In this document: positions 23,660 to 36,900 of the stretch, in pieces
How positions within the stretch are numbered: the first letter of the stretch is position 1
Layout of the letters: the number at the start of each line of letters is the position of its first letter
Assembly: GCA_037576195.1 (NCBI GenBank)
Contig: CM075103.1
Span: forward strand, 2,790,001-2,854,000
Source: Phytoseiulus persimilis
Taxonomy: Eukaryota; Arthropoda; Arachnida; Mesostigmata; Phytoseiidae
Reading direction: 5' to 3'
DNA length: 64,000 nucleotides
Made by a program: the position numbers and the translations under genes
Notes under the pieces: model-generated
Databases searched by the model: none
What the model was told of the DNA's origin: nothing
What the model saw: the letters and a program-made list of their open reading frames with translations, nothing else

Positions 23660-26600
23660 CGCCCTATTCCCAGCATCTCAGCTTTGCTGCCAAAAGTCTT
23701 GCTGATAACGCTTGAAGCTCACTCTGACAGTCACTTTGCCCAAGCAGGGTCTCGACTCGATGAGGTAAAACAATAATCCTCGGGGATTTTCAACTGTACA
23801 CGGCACCCAACATGACGAGCAAAAACAACAGCATCCTTGATTAGCACCGGGAACAAACTGCCTAGCCACTGCCGTCTAGCTTTTCTATTCTGTGTCTTTC
23901 ACAAGCTGCCGATCGGTTGCAGGTGCTAGACGGTGTTCGAACATCGACTTAAAGAGAAACAGTTGTGACAACGGTTGGAACACGCACAGTAGACGCGAGG
24001 CACACGTCAGAGCAGGAGGCTGCGAGACGTGCAACCGGCTCGCGGAGCACGATGGAGCACACTGGCCGTGTTCGGGAGCGGGGCATGCGCGCGCTTCGGG
24101 AAAGGACGGTCGGGGAAGGACAACATTCTCCACATCCTCCTGAGAGGGTATGTCCTCTACTCCTGAGAAGAGGATGGGAACCGGCTACTAGCGGCAACAT
24201 CGAGGTTCCCACCTACACATACGCACTCCAAACCTCCGAGACGTGCGACAAGGACGCAACACGACAAATTTAATAATTGTCGGTCCTAGCTGAAGTAAGG
24301 AACCGGAGCAGTTGGGATCGCCGAGAGGTGGGAGCTTGGAATCACGCTGAGCGCAGGTGCCCTGGAAGCATTGACGCTCAATTAAAACTTTTCTCTCGTG
24401 ATAGCTTCCCAAGCCCGTCGCTCTCAAACGATTGAGCGGGGAAGGCGTGCCTGTGAGAAATATTCCTACGAGTCCTGGTTTTCGTGGACTCCCGGAACAA
24501 TGTTACAAACGAAATCCGAGCAGCAAATGTAACGCACAAATGAAGAAACGCTTTCTCTGAGTGGGAAGAGAACCAGGAACCCTCGAACAACCGGCTACCC
24601 TGATACCCCGATACGCAGGCCCTCCAACCTTCCCTCCCCGCGAGTAGGTCTTGGCTCTGACCCAAGAGAACCGAGGTGCGCGAACTCTCCAAGCTTGTTC
24701 CTTTTTCCTTTCTTTCGTCTTCCGTTTGTACGTTCGAGATACCGGTGGCGCCACTCTCTGCCGCCCGTATGGGAAGCGAGCGGCGACTTCGCGTTCGCAA
24801 CTTTTTCACTCAGTTTCCAACCCGTCGTTCGGTTGATGATCTTGATAAACCCTCTCATAAAAGAAATTCGAAAGAAACTCGTCTTGTATTTCGAGTTTGG
24901 CCAATTCTGACGGGAAGCTGGAAAGTCTATTCAATCGCTAAAAACTCGCCGTCGTGGTTCGACACTCCAGTTGCTTGTTTTCCATGATGGGGAACGAAGT
25001 TAGAGGAACCTAGAAAGAGGTCGAAGTTCGCAGTTGAGCCCCGACAGACAGATCTCGACTGCTCCGATCGTTCCTCTGGTCGCGATCCCGATGGGCCGGC
25101 CATTTGCATCCATTGAAGTCGGTAGCGGCAGGGGGAGAACTTGTCTTACTTGGGGTTCATGTCGTCAGTTCGTTTCAGAGGTCCCCGTTCGGTTTATGGC
25201 TTCCGATCGATATCCTTCAGCCAGGTTATTTCCGCTGAATCTCAAAACTTCTGGAACGTCAGTCTCTTCCGGTACAGCTGTTCCCCGGCATGGAACGTTC
25301 ATTTCCCAGCTCCATTCTCTCCTTGAGAAACGCAAGGATGACGGCCGGGCGGGTGTTTCCTGATTTCACGGCGCGACTTTGAGGACACGATGAAGGAGGA
25401 GAAGCGGGAGAAGGACACCCAGCTACTTCACCGAGCCGTTGAAAATCTGAATGCCTCTGTGTTGGCTATCCTTCCGATCTTTCTCGCTCGCTCATATTCC
25501 TTTCGACTGACGTCCTTCCCATCGTTCGGAAAACGCGATGACTGAAGTGCGCCAGCAGCAACGAGGGCAAAGGCATAAATTTGAATTTTCCGTCGCACCG
25601 CCCTGCAGGAGAACGGATGTGTGCCCGGAACAAGCGGCGGTGGCGTCTGCTCCTATTTTTTCCGCTCCTTTATTCCTTTCTCCGTTTTCAAAGATCTCGC
25701 TCCTCTCCTTCCGCTCGATTTCAATGGGATATAGAGCTGGCGGCAGACAAACTCCAGCTCGCACCAGGACGAACGAACGAGCGATGGGAGAAACGCACGG
25801 GCCAGTGGGCCGACGGACCTCCAAGACACCGCTCAAGTCTGCGTCCCGACCTACCCGCGATATTCGCAAACATCCGGAATAGTTCGATATTCCGTTAACC
25901 CGGACCCTTCATCTCGACACGACAGAATCGATTCCAGGGTATATGTTGCAATGGAATGTTGGTCCAGAATTCAGGAGGAGTTCTCCTCATGGATCGACTT
26001 CATATAAGCGAGTCAATTTCTGGATCTTAGGACTCAAGATCGACATCAGTCTTCACCAACGAAACCACGTGGGCGGTTCCGAGAGAGAAGTTCCAGCGAT
26101 GGAGAGACTCCTTGAGAACATCTACCATCAAAACGGATCCAAATTAACGAGGGATCCCGCACAAGAGGCAGAGAGTGGTGGTCAAAAGTTTGATCCGGTG
26201 AGTGCACGCCTCCAGAGGTCGACTCGCGTGGGGGAGGACGCGGGCAACAGGGAGAGGAGAACGCGGGAATCAACAGCTGAATGGTTTAAGGTTCGGGAAC
26301 CATCCTCGATCCTCCCGGGAAGAGCCGAAGTTACTCGGTCCTGGGCGGAGCGGTGAACCGGGCCGAAAAAACGAATACGAGTGGTCCAGAGTGGCAGGAC
26401 GACCGTAGGCAGGCCCAGGAAAGGAGACGGGCTTGTTGAGGGCTCAAGGCCGCAGTCTCTGGTCACAGCGGCACCGACCGGGAACTCTTAGAACGAGGTT
26501 GGAGCAATCTTGAAAGAAATTCGATTCGGTCGGTCGGTCGATCAGTCGGGTGGACGGGCGGACTGTCGGTGAAGTCTGAGTCGTCGGTTGGCTGATCGGA

Positions 26601-29600
26601 TGGCGGCTGATTCTTCGCCGACATGATGGCAGACGAGAGTTATGAAAGTAAACAAAAACATACGAGTCCCATAACCGGGCCAGAGTTGACGAGATTGAAA
26701 TCACAAAGCTGGAGCAAGAAAAACATCGGCGGACATCTCAATGCGATAAGATGTGTTTGCGGCCGTCCCGTTTGCTTGTTCGGACGCCGGTCTGCTGGAT
26801 GGCTGGTGACTTGGATGGCTTGTTGTTGCCTCGCTTGAACTTTCCCCTTGCCCCCTTCTGTGATGGGGGATTTGTGGAATCGGGGAGAGATTTCGCCTCA
26901 CTCGTTCCTGCTAGCGGCCCCGCTTCGATAGTCCTGTGACTTAGCAGAATCTCTGTCCAACGGCGAGCTGGGAGCCGGGAGATTCTTGGAAACTGTGGAC
27001 TTCACACATCCCAATGCTCAACGATCAGGAATCATTGCGCGGCTTGAGCATCGGGTTCCATGAAAATCAAACGGATGAAGATGCTGAAGAGGGAGTCCGT
27101 CCGCGGAATCGCAAGGGAGCTTGCAGCGGAACCATCTCGGAACTTGTGATTCCTGTCAACGGCTATTCACGAAGAATGCCGCCGAACTCGCTTCGGGGAG
27201 GATCCTTCGCCACATGGGTGCATCGCGCGCGTTCTGCCTTCTATCGATCGAAGGACTCCCCTCTCAACACTGGGAGAGGAAATCTCGCAAGCACAGCTTA
27301 AGGATGGAGAACAAACTCGGGAACAAGGAGCGCTTCAGAAAAATACAGAACACGCAGGAAGGAGGGAATCTCCATGTCCCGATGGCCTTTCTTTGAGAAC
27401 CTGAATCCCCTGAAGGTGTCGCGAGGAAGAAAAGAATGGCGACGACTGATGAGGGCCGAATCGATAGATTCTCGGTAATCTATTCACTCTCGCATTCGGA
27501 TCCGGAACAACCCGAAGCTGTTCGAATCCAGCCTGACCATCAGCACGCCCGGGCCCCTACGTTCCTGCGGGCTTTTGCTGGATCCGTTGGGCTCGGTTTT
27601 CATGTTCTCCGTGGAATGGGAGCCACACGTGACTCTCGAATACCACTCATGCTCGAGCTGTTGTTGAGCACAATTCGAGGTGGCGGAATTTCCCCTGGAA
27701 ACGAGAGGAGATTCGGGAGCCCGAGAAGCGGACAGCTCCGAAAAATTAAATTTCTGACCATGCAGGAAACGCTCGCAAAATACCTTTCCAGTCCAAGAAA
27801 ATTATCAGGGAGAGCTCGACAGGGGGAGACGGAGACGCTGATGGTGTTCTCTTGAGATGGGCTCCGAGTTTCCGGACTATCTCCACGTTTTGCCGACTCG
27901 GAATCGATGAAAACTCTCGATGCGAGCAGTGCGCTTGCCTGCAACTCAGCTATCTTTCGGTCGAAGCAGAGAGCAACCGCGGTGCGCTGATGTGGGGAGT
28001 CAGGCGCGCAATCGATGATCGTATCGATCCTTAAATAATAATGAACGGATATTTTCATGTGGAAGTCGAACGTAACTCAGGGCATGGAGATACGCAAAGG
28101 ATCGTTTCGAGAGGAAAGTTCGAGCAGCCCCAATCAGGGAGTCTCTCCCCTGTTTTTAGAAGAGTGTTTGTGGACAACATACAGAGGATCTCGAACAGAT
28201 GTTAAGCGTATCACTGATAGGTCGTCAGCAACGTCGGACGTCTAGATTCCTCCTACTCTACGGCGCAGATACGAGTTGAGGCTTTTATCTATCAATCCCA
28301 TCGCCGTTAATGTCCCGCGAAAGTTTCTGTATCGACGAGTTCCTCCGTTGCATGTCGAGACACACATCGAATCCACAACTTTCCATCTGTGAACAGGGAG
28401 CATTGCTACATTGAGGCGAAGAGGGTAGAACTCTGATTGGAATACCGTCGGCTGATAACGGGAGCGTTTCGTCGTGTCCGATCACAGAAACTTCCGCATT
28501 CGACGGGTTTCATCAGAAGCATATCTCTCGGAATTCCATGAGATCGCTTCCATGCCTTATCGGCAGAGCCGGGGAGGTTGGGTGATGTTTCGAAATTCTC
28601 TCATCGATCGCCGAGGATTGATCCTTGCAATGAGGGAATAATTCCGAAGAATCACCCGAACTTCCGGGCTCTAATCATGAGGTCTGCGAGCCTTCACGTC
28701 AGCACCATAACAGGATGAAATTTGCTCGCTCCGAGCAAATGGAGCACTCCTCAAGTTCGTCGGAGGCTTCTCGATCCTTCACACCAAAAATCAGTCTCGG
28801 TGGGAGCGAGGAATCCCGTCTTGGAGCAACCAGTTAGATTCACGGACTCAACGGACCGATCGCTCAAGCGATCTGATGGACAGATTCCATTTCCGGTATT
28901 TTGCGCTCCCCCGTCTGACACGCTAAAGCTCCCTTCTTCAACTCGGAATGCTTCCTCAGGCGGCCTCCTTCTCGACGGCTGTGAGTTCGTCCTTCCTCCC
29001 GTTTCCAAGGCAGTCATTGGTTTGTCTGTCTCCCGACAGAACAAACCAGCAGCCACCGCTGTCAAATGACGCGCTGCGGGTATCATTCTCGAGGACACAT
29101 TGACGTGTCTCGCCTTGCTTTCTGTCAATGTTCCGTCCTCGCCCTTGATCTCGTTGGCGTTGACTCCGCTGTAAAAGTCTTAATAAACAGGTGTCGGTTG
29201 CACATGTTGCCCCGTCAGGGCGCAAAAGTGTCAAAATCTCTACAGACATGTGCCCGGAAGAGAGAAACTCACAGGGGTTATCGGCTGTCGGAGAGGCGTG
29301 ACCTCTTTCCCAGTCGACTCCAGGACTATTCGGAGAAACGCTGAGATCGAGGACAGCTTGTTCTCTGCAGTTGTCGGGTTCTATGATCATCCAAACTCCC
29401 TTAATTGTTAGCAGACGGAATTTGGGAACTATCGCATCATACAACTCGTTCATCCAGTTGCGACCCTCCGTCAGCGGATCCAGCGAAGGAGAACTCAGAT
29501 CTGAATTGTCGAGTTATCGCGGCGTAGGTTGCAGCAGACTTCAGAGGAAATGAACAAGTCGACAGAGTATCGTTGAGGCGCGTTTTGGCAAAAACCATCT

Positions 29601-32600
29601 TCTGTCCACGCTGGTGGAGGAGATCCGTCGGAAGCCCGAGCCGCAACATCAACAGGCAACATCGGCACTCCGCACGTGACTTCCGGATCGACAAAAATCT
29701 TCGGAAACGGTCGCCGGAGAGACTGTCGATGTTCCGCGGGCCTGTCTTTGGGCGACACGGCTCAGTGACTGACTGACGGAAGGACGGACGAACTGACTGC
29801 CACCAAGTCCACAAGCTCCGTCACCGACAATGGCGGCGGCAGGCGAGCCGGCAAGCAAACGATGTGCTTTGTGAAAAGATAAAGACGGGGAGAAGCAGCC
29901 CATAAGACGGAAGAAGGCCAGCGCTTCCTACACCACCGCAACCACCACAAGCGGCCGCAAGCTAGAGAAGAGTCTGGGAAGGAAGGATAAAAATCTTTAC
30001 GAGGCCGCCGCTGCCATCGTTGTGCAGAAGGCCAAGTTCTTATTTTTTCTCTCTTCTTTTCTTCTACTTCCCTCAGACCGCGGTGGCGGTTGCCGTCCAC
30101 TTCACTTTGCATAATGGGTGGCAGAGCCGCGCCGCGCTGACGCATCACATGGCTTGACCAGTCCGGTCCGTCAACAGCAATAGCGAACCTTGCTCGGAGG
30201 GCTCCGTGGCGGAGAACGACACTGACAAGCGCGGGTGGGTTTTGGGGGATCATCGTTGACGCTCCTCGGTGCCAAATGATCGGGCGTAATCAAGAGTTGA
30301 ACGGACGATGCACGGCTTCCCGAGTCGGGCCTCACTCCAAACCGACCGAGGATCTCAGGCCCCGCAAATCCGGACGGGGTAGGTCTCGTGGCGTGGAGAG
30401 GATTCCGCGACCGGCTGAACTCCTGAACGCATACGGAACCTATCCAAACTGACTCTTGGAGCTCGAGTTGGAACCTGTCCTGTCCGAAGGAGTTCTGTCT
30501 TACATTCAAGGGGCGGAAACTACGACTTCATGACTGTTCGATCAGTGTCAAGCTGATGATGAGCCTCAACAAAACGGCACTGATGCAGTCGATTCTATTG
30601 ATAGTAGGCTGGACGTCGAGGCGAAACCAGGTTATTTATAGTCGCGAGCTCGGGATGAGCAAGAAGATCGAGCGAGAGCGGGGAATTCGGGAGTCTGGGA
30701 CCCCATCGAACAAGGCGGCTTGTACCGTCTCGTCGAATCTCGACGACAGCGGTGCGCCGTGGAGTTTCCGCTCGCAGAGACTACTTGCCGAAGGGAGCAT
30801 CCGATTCCGTTTTGTGCTCTAGCTTCTCTAGACGCAGAACTTCAAGATGAGTACCTATTCTCTTTGTTTTTCGGGACGATCCAGAGTAGAAAAATTGCGG
30901 ATGGAGAATTCTGTTTGGAGCATTCTTCACTACGGACAATAGCTCCCAAACGGAATTCCGGAGTCGCTCTCTCCCGAAGTGAGCACTGTCTGCGCGCTCA
31001 GGGACGGACTCCGGAGGAAGATTGCGCTCGAGGAACGAAATTCGAGAAATCGAGAGGTGCACTGTCTTATCAGCTCGGCGATAACAAAAATGCAGCTCAA
31101 GGGTTCCCCATCATCTACTCGAAGGTCTCGACTGAAACAAGTGGAACCCCTCTCCGGATTCTCGGATCGTTCAACAATCTCATCCGGAAGCGAGAACACT
31201 TTTCCATCCTATCGCCTCGCCACGATCGTCGTGTGGCGGGCCAGTCACCGGTTCAAGGAGGACTCTACGATGCTTTCCCATTCCTCTCAGGAGTAGTGAG
31301 AGCTTGGTTTGTCTAACCTCAGGGTGGATAACGGTAGATGGATCCGATATCGATCCCGTCCATGTCCCTTCGTAGCTTCTAGTTATTTCCCTCCAAGAGT
31401 CTCTCCTCGGAAAAGATCGAGCCACAAAAACTGCGAGTTCCTGGTGTCGTTCTGAAAGCCGCAGCTGACTAACTAGCTGCAGCTTCTAATAGCAGGAAAT
31501 TGGGTTATGAGGAAGTGATTCTCTTCGGAATCTCGGATCTGGCTTTGTTCCGCTGTCTCGGATATTGCAAAACGAAGCCAGAACCATCTCAATGAAGAGT
31601 TAGTTTTACACTCGGTCGGCAAAAGCCTTGCTCATCAAGGCGTCGAGCACGAGAGGATCCAAATCGAAACTTTTCGAGGAGTCACCATTATTGCGCTACC
31701 TCAAAATCTCCTCTCCCATTTCCTTCCGAGCTGTCCAACATCGCCCCTCCATTTCTCCGTCAGTGCAACGCATATGACTAGATATCGGAGGGAATGGCGT
31801 GATCGTTCTGTCAGCTCTCTTCCAGCCAACAAAATTACGCGCTCGTTCACCGTCTGTGGCAAGTCGTGGCACCGTGCTCGGGTGTTGACAACCGCGCCTT
31901 TGGCATCTTGGAAACAGAGGAAGGACTTTATTGTATTTGTGCAAGATCGGTTAGCTGCTTCCTTGGTCGGTTGTTGTTGGTCGACGCTTGCTTGGCTCGC
32001 TGCCTAAATGGGTGGCCTGTCCGCCTGCTCTATACGCAAGCTATCCAGCTTTCCCCCTCCATCAGCCCCGTCCCACCGACTCCTACCTGGCCGGCTGGGG
32101 TTTGTCACTGTATGCACAAGAGGCACATCCGGGAACACGACCTTGTGAGAGAAGACTATGTACATAGAGATACAATCGTTAGATGACTTGATGCCGCCGC
32201 GGCTCCCGTTCCAACGCTAGTAGCGTCCCTGTTGCAGAACAAGCGATCGCCGAGGCGTCCGACCGCTGCAATTGGAGAGGATCAGGGGACGACAACCTTG
32301 GGATGTGAGTTACTGTGTACGAAAAATCTGTCCGTAATTCTTCGTCGCTGTAGGAGGAGAAGGCCGGATTTCGACCACTGGGCGCCTCTAGATAGCGAGA
32401 ACGGCGCCCAGTAGGCTTCGCTGATGCCGCTGCGATGATGGCAGCGGAGCGACGACGATGCTGATAACGATGGTTGAGGAGAACGAACGGGACGAGGAAC
32501 AGGAAATGTCTGATGGAAAAAGGGCAATTACAACAAAGCACGATCCTTATGTCTCAGCGAGAGAATAATGCTATCGAAAAAACGTGCAGGCAGGCCAGCC

Positions 32601-33846
32601 TGCGGATGAATGATCCGCGCTCGCTGATGTTGCTCCTAGTGGCTGCATTGCCGCGGGCAGCCGGCGGGCAGGATCTGCAATATGAAACGAAACAGATCAG
32701 ACATATCTATCATCTTACTTCGAACAACTACCGCAACCGCTGCCACAGCGAGCACCTCGAGCATCGAACATCGAGAAGTACGGGAAGCGAGCTCGACCAC
32801 GTGCTGTATTAGTGGGAAGCGGGCGAGGCGGGAGAGAGGCTTCTTCCTCGATTGGGACGTTCCGGCGTTTGATAATATGCATGCAGCACACAATGCGGCT
32901 CCGTGATCTATTCGTATCACTTGCGATGACTCCAGGGTGTCTTCTCGCGCCGAGCCTCAGACAAGCAAGGGAGTATGGCAAATGCTCATCCGTCTGGGTG
33001 CGTGCGGACAGATTGTACATCAGTTTTTCTTGAACGTGTCCAGCTCTCCTCCTGAGGACACTCGATTGGCCTCACTGGCCTGTGGTGCGGATATTAGTCA
33101 CCCCGGGTCGCTCGGGCCCTGAGACCAAACACTTCAGAGATTGAGATCGAACACTGCCTCCAGCACGGGCTGGAAGAGCATCAAAACCGAAGAACCCATG
33201 GAGAATGTCATACCCTGAATCATGTTTCGCGCTTTGGAGGCCATTTGGAGCAGTCGGCCGTCTTGGTGGGCTCACATCAAACATCGGAATACGTGTTTTT
33301 TTTTATCTCAGCTGCGTGTGGATGAGAATCGATGTGGATCCGCGATCCCGTATGCAAGCGAGACTAATTTTGGGGAAAGTACACTGTGCAACATGATCGG
33401 GAACGGCTGCTTGTTTGTGTGTTCACAGCGCACCAGTCCTCCAAGCTAACATAATTTGCAGCGGAGGAGAGCATGGCGCGCGCTAATCCCGGATGCGCGA
33501 CAGAAATTATATTACTGGCGGGTGCCATTGCTTTCCGATAATTTCCGCAAGGTTTCGCAGCTCTAGGTGCTGTTCGGGCATGACCTCAGCATGTGGCTCG
33601 ATTCTGATCAGCCACAATACATGTTCATATTTGGGGTTTGAGAGCCTAACAACGACTCAGTTTGGAATGTGCTCGCTTCGCTCTCCTGTCGTGGTCCCGG
33701 GAAGCTGCTGGCTCGCCGGGACCTGACTTCTAGCGACCTTTTCCGTTTGACGCGCCGCCATGGGATCGTCGTTCTCTCCCCACTGCGGAGAGCAGTGCCA
33801 GTCCCAGCTTCCTTTTCGCCACCACGACCAGGTATACGTATTCTGC
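23660..33846. other. Stretch upstream of neuroligin; no recognised gene
   Basis: This holds the 5' flank of the neuroligin exon (untranslated exons and promoter could lie here but are not identifiable) and then mixed sequence without a recognised domain. A few open frames with a fitting donor, such as 26099-26197, could be exons of unknown genes. A CGGT-type run occurs near 26526-26545. No clear transposon was seen. Confidence 0.4.
26099..26197 (+). CDS. Candidate exon of unknown gene (weak)
   Basis: From an ATG at 26099 the frame gives MERLLENIYHQNGSKLTR... (33 codons) and ends exactly at CCG|GTGAGT, a near-consensus donor. The peptide looks protein-like (amphipathic start, polar tail), but I recognise no family. 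No partner exon with a matching phase was found downstream. It may be chance. Confidence 0.2.
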
Positions 33847-33995
33847 CCTGTGTCGTACCCAGGGAGGGGGGAGCAAGGGGCCCATAGACCCCCAAAAAGT
33901 CTGCGATGATACGGTGAAGGGAGGTTTGAATTCTACTCTGATGGACGGAATTGTTCCGCTAAAATTCTAAGTAATGAGGAGAATCTTCAACCGGA
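33847..33995 (+). mobile_element. hAT-like miniature element, truncated copy 1
   Basis: It starts with TGTCGTACCCAGGGAGGGGG. It aligns, with mismatches, to the reverse complement of the right half of the element at 42943-43202, including the shared block GATGGACGGAATTGTTCCGC near 33942. Similarity fades after about 33995, so only one end is present. The terminal CAG...ACCCAG pattern suggests the hAT superfamily. It is non-coding and probably inactive. Confidence 0.6.
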
Positions 33996-36900
33996 GCTAC
34001 TTGGCCGGGGAAATCAGGAACATTTTCTGTCCCTGAAATTGAGAATCTGACTGAGTTTTTGTCGCATTGCGGTCCCGCAGTGACGTAACCGTTTTGATTG
34101 CAATGTTAGATTCAACGAGCCGTGTATGGATGGCCTGGGGGGCGAAGAATACGTCAGAACCCTCAGAAGCTACCCCGTCGCTGCGGGGCTTGGGCATCGG
34201 GGCAAACCTGACGAGCTCTATGAAGCTCTTCGTCAGAGCTGGATAAGCCTTCGGAAACCTGAGCGATCACGATTTTCCCACGGTTCTGGCGAATTCCCCC
34301 TACGTCGGAGGGGTTCTCTCCCGAAGTTCTGGGAATGAGCGCTCATCAAGACCGACACGAGCACTCGATAGCAACTCGAGAGGAGTAAAAAAATTGACAG
34401 GGCATCCTTGAAGTGAGAATCACCACGAGATCGAGGCGACGGCGGCGTACGACTTCCGTGGCCAAGATTAATTCTCTTCCCGCAACAGCGATTGCAAGGC
34501 TCATCCCGCCGCCTCGCGATGCAGACTGCGCCGTCGTCAGCCGGAGACAGGGTGATAATTCCCGCGCAACCACGGGAACTACCCGCTCGAGGTTCTCGCA
34601 CTTCCCGGTAAGCGTCAACCCGAATATCAGACCGAGAGGCCAATAGGCCGAGAAGTCAGCTCCAACGTACCATGGAACCCACACGAACGAGCGTCTTAAT
34701 CTCTTAGTTAGTGAATATGCTGCGGAAACCGCCGGAACCTGAGCTCGGGCCGGAATGGGCAATCGACGGATCAGCGCGAACGGAAGGGAAATCCGCTGCC
34801 GGAACTCTCTGTGAAGACTAGTCTCTTCATCCGGCAATTGGCTTTGTGTCACGTTTCCACCACTTTCAGGCTCGCAACATTTGCTTATCGGCTCAGTGAA
34901 ATCCTCGAGGGCAATCGTCTTGCAGCGATCGTCAAGTGTGCGTGGCACTTGGCTGACGGCGAGCTAGCGCCCGGCAAAGAACACACGCTCCCTCGGTCAA
35001 GATCAGGAAACAACAGGTCTGCGTTGGAAGGCGCAAGCTGACCGTCGCGTGCCTCGGGAGCAGAGCTGCACCTAATTTATTCCGCGGTCATATATCTCTG
35101 TAAATGACTGTTAGAATGCAAATGTATACGATGAGATTTTCGACGATGAAGAAAAACTCCTCAGCCATTTGATACAAGCGACACGAGGGCCAAGACAAGC
35201 CTGAATGGCTGGCGGGCACGGGGTGCGTCGCCACGGGGTGAACCGCGGGAACTTGAAATGAATATGTGGCGACAGGAAAGAGAGAACATCGGTAAAGACG
35301 GATCAGTCGGGTGGGCCTTTTCGCGAAACCGGCTCCAAGCTGCCATGACACGTACACGACTTCATCGCGGTGTCATCGTCGTATACTCGGAAATACGTTT
35401 CTGGTAGCTACGTTTCAGGTCCGCCGCGAATGCCAGAAACCCACTCAGAGCAAACCGGACCGAGCTGCGCTCATTCAGTTGAAGATCACGCTCCGAGGCG
35501 TGCGCGATTCCAAGTGGATATTTGAGGAGAGCTAACATCTTGAAGCGATCGAGGCGAGGCCGTCTTCGGAGCGGATTCAGGTCTCAGGTTCCTGTACTCT
35601 TCGTCCTGTGAAGACGTTCCAAAGCGAAAAAGGAAAACTGTTTCGCCTCGCCCTGCACTCCGGATTGGTCTCGGACGCTTATCGATGAAGAGCACGGTCT
35701 CATCCCCGACCCGAGCCGAAGCATTTCGTTCGGAACTCGAATTTTCTCCCGACTCCGGCGACGGTTGGTCCGGAGACGCGAGTTCTGACCGTCATCTGGA
35801 AGGGTCGCTGACCGAGCGGGAGGGGCGTATTTTCCGGGAAAAACGAATGATTTCAGTTGTGATCGGAACTGCTGAAGAAAAGATGTGAGAGGAAGTGCCC
35901 TTATTCCCCTGCTGCTGTCCGACTGCCGAGGCGGAGAGGAAAGGGCTGAGACCGCCATCCGGGGTGTGAGTGGAGTTGATGAACCACTTAGTTGCAAAGT
36001 TTGCTTCTTCCACTTCACTGCCTAAGCCCCGTGTCCCAAAGAGGGCCAGTCCGCTTGCCTCTTCCGTAACCGCCGCTACCGACCCCACCTTCTCGTGATC
36101 ACTCCATCACACCATGACCGCACCCTGTTCCGGTGAGGAAGACGATTTCTCCTCTTGAACTTTTTCCGCTCATACTGACAACAGAGTCGGGAAGAAAACC
36201 CCGTTGAGGAATCCTTCGACCGCGTTGGTGTCGATTGTCGAGTTCAACTGTTTTTCAGTCAAGAATCAACTGATGTTCGCCTAAGACGCGTGGACTTTCC
36301 ACTCTCGATCGGCCAAATGCGCCTGGAATTTCATGAAATCGTCGATTCCCTTTTCGACTGACTCGCAGTCGCCGAGTCATACGGTTCTAGGCGATCCCGC
36401 GCATCGAACGTGAAGAAGAAATGCAGAGCAAGGAGGCACGGTTGCTCCGAGAAGAAGGGAAGCTCCCAACATGCTTCATTCCGTGTCGATTCTGCTGAAG
36501 CGGAAGCTCAGTACCCGAGGGAAGCGCTCTGGCTCGTGAACAGAGTTGCGGCTTCGACGCTCTCGAGTTCATTCCGCGAGTCGAACTCGTTGATTCCGTC
36601 CCATTTCCTAGATGCGATCGGCGAAACAGGAGGGGAGAGCTAGCGTGACGGAGAAACAACACAATTTTCCGTGTCGTCTGTGCGGATCAAAAGCTCTGCA
36701 GGTGGCATCAGCACCAGCGGCGGTGTTGGTGGTCGTTGCTGCCGCAGCCGTATTAGCAGGTGGCCTCGGGTGCCCAGCGGGTGACATGTACTACACGAAA
36801 AGCTATTATCCTCAGATCTCCATGCGATCCGGAATCAATAAGGACATACGTTGGAGGAGCGCCTAGCGGCCCGCCCGCCCGCCCGACCGACTAGGGAGAC

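Noticed and set aside
27121-27396. Possible zinc finger (CDSCQRLFTK...RHMGASRAFC)
   Set aside because: Cys/His spacing does not match C2H2, BED or THAP patterns, and a competing frame is open over the same bases.
28956-29453. 165-codon minus-strand frame containing FDSGGCW
   Set aside because: DSGG briefly suggested an S1 protease, but the GDSGGP context is missing and nothing else of the domain is present.
34346-34948. 200-codon minus-strand frame with hydrophobic stretches
   Set aside because: Looks more protein-like than most, but I could not place it, and it overlaps other open frames on both strands.
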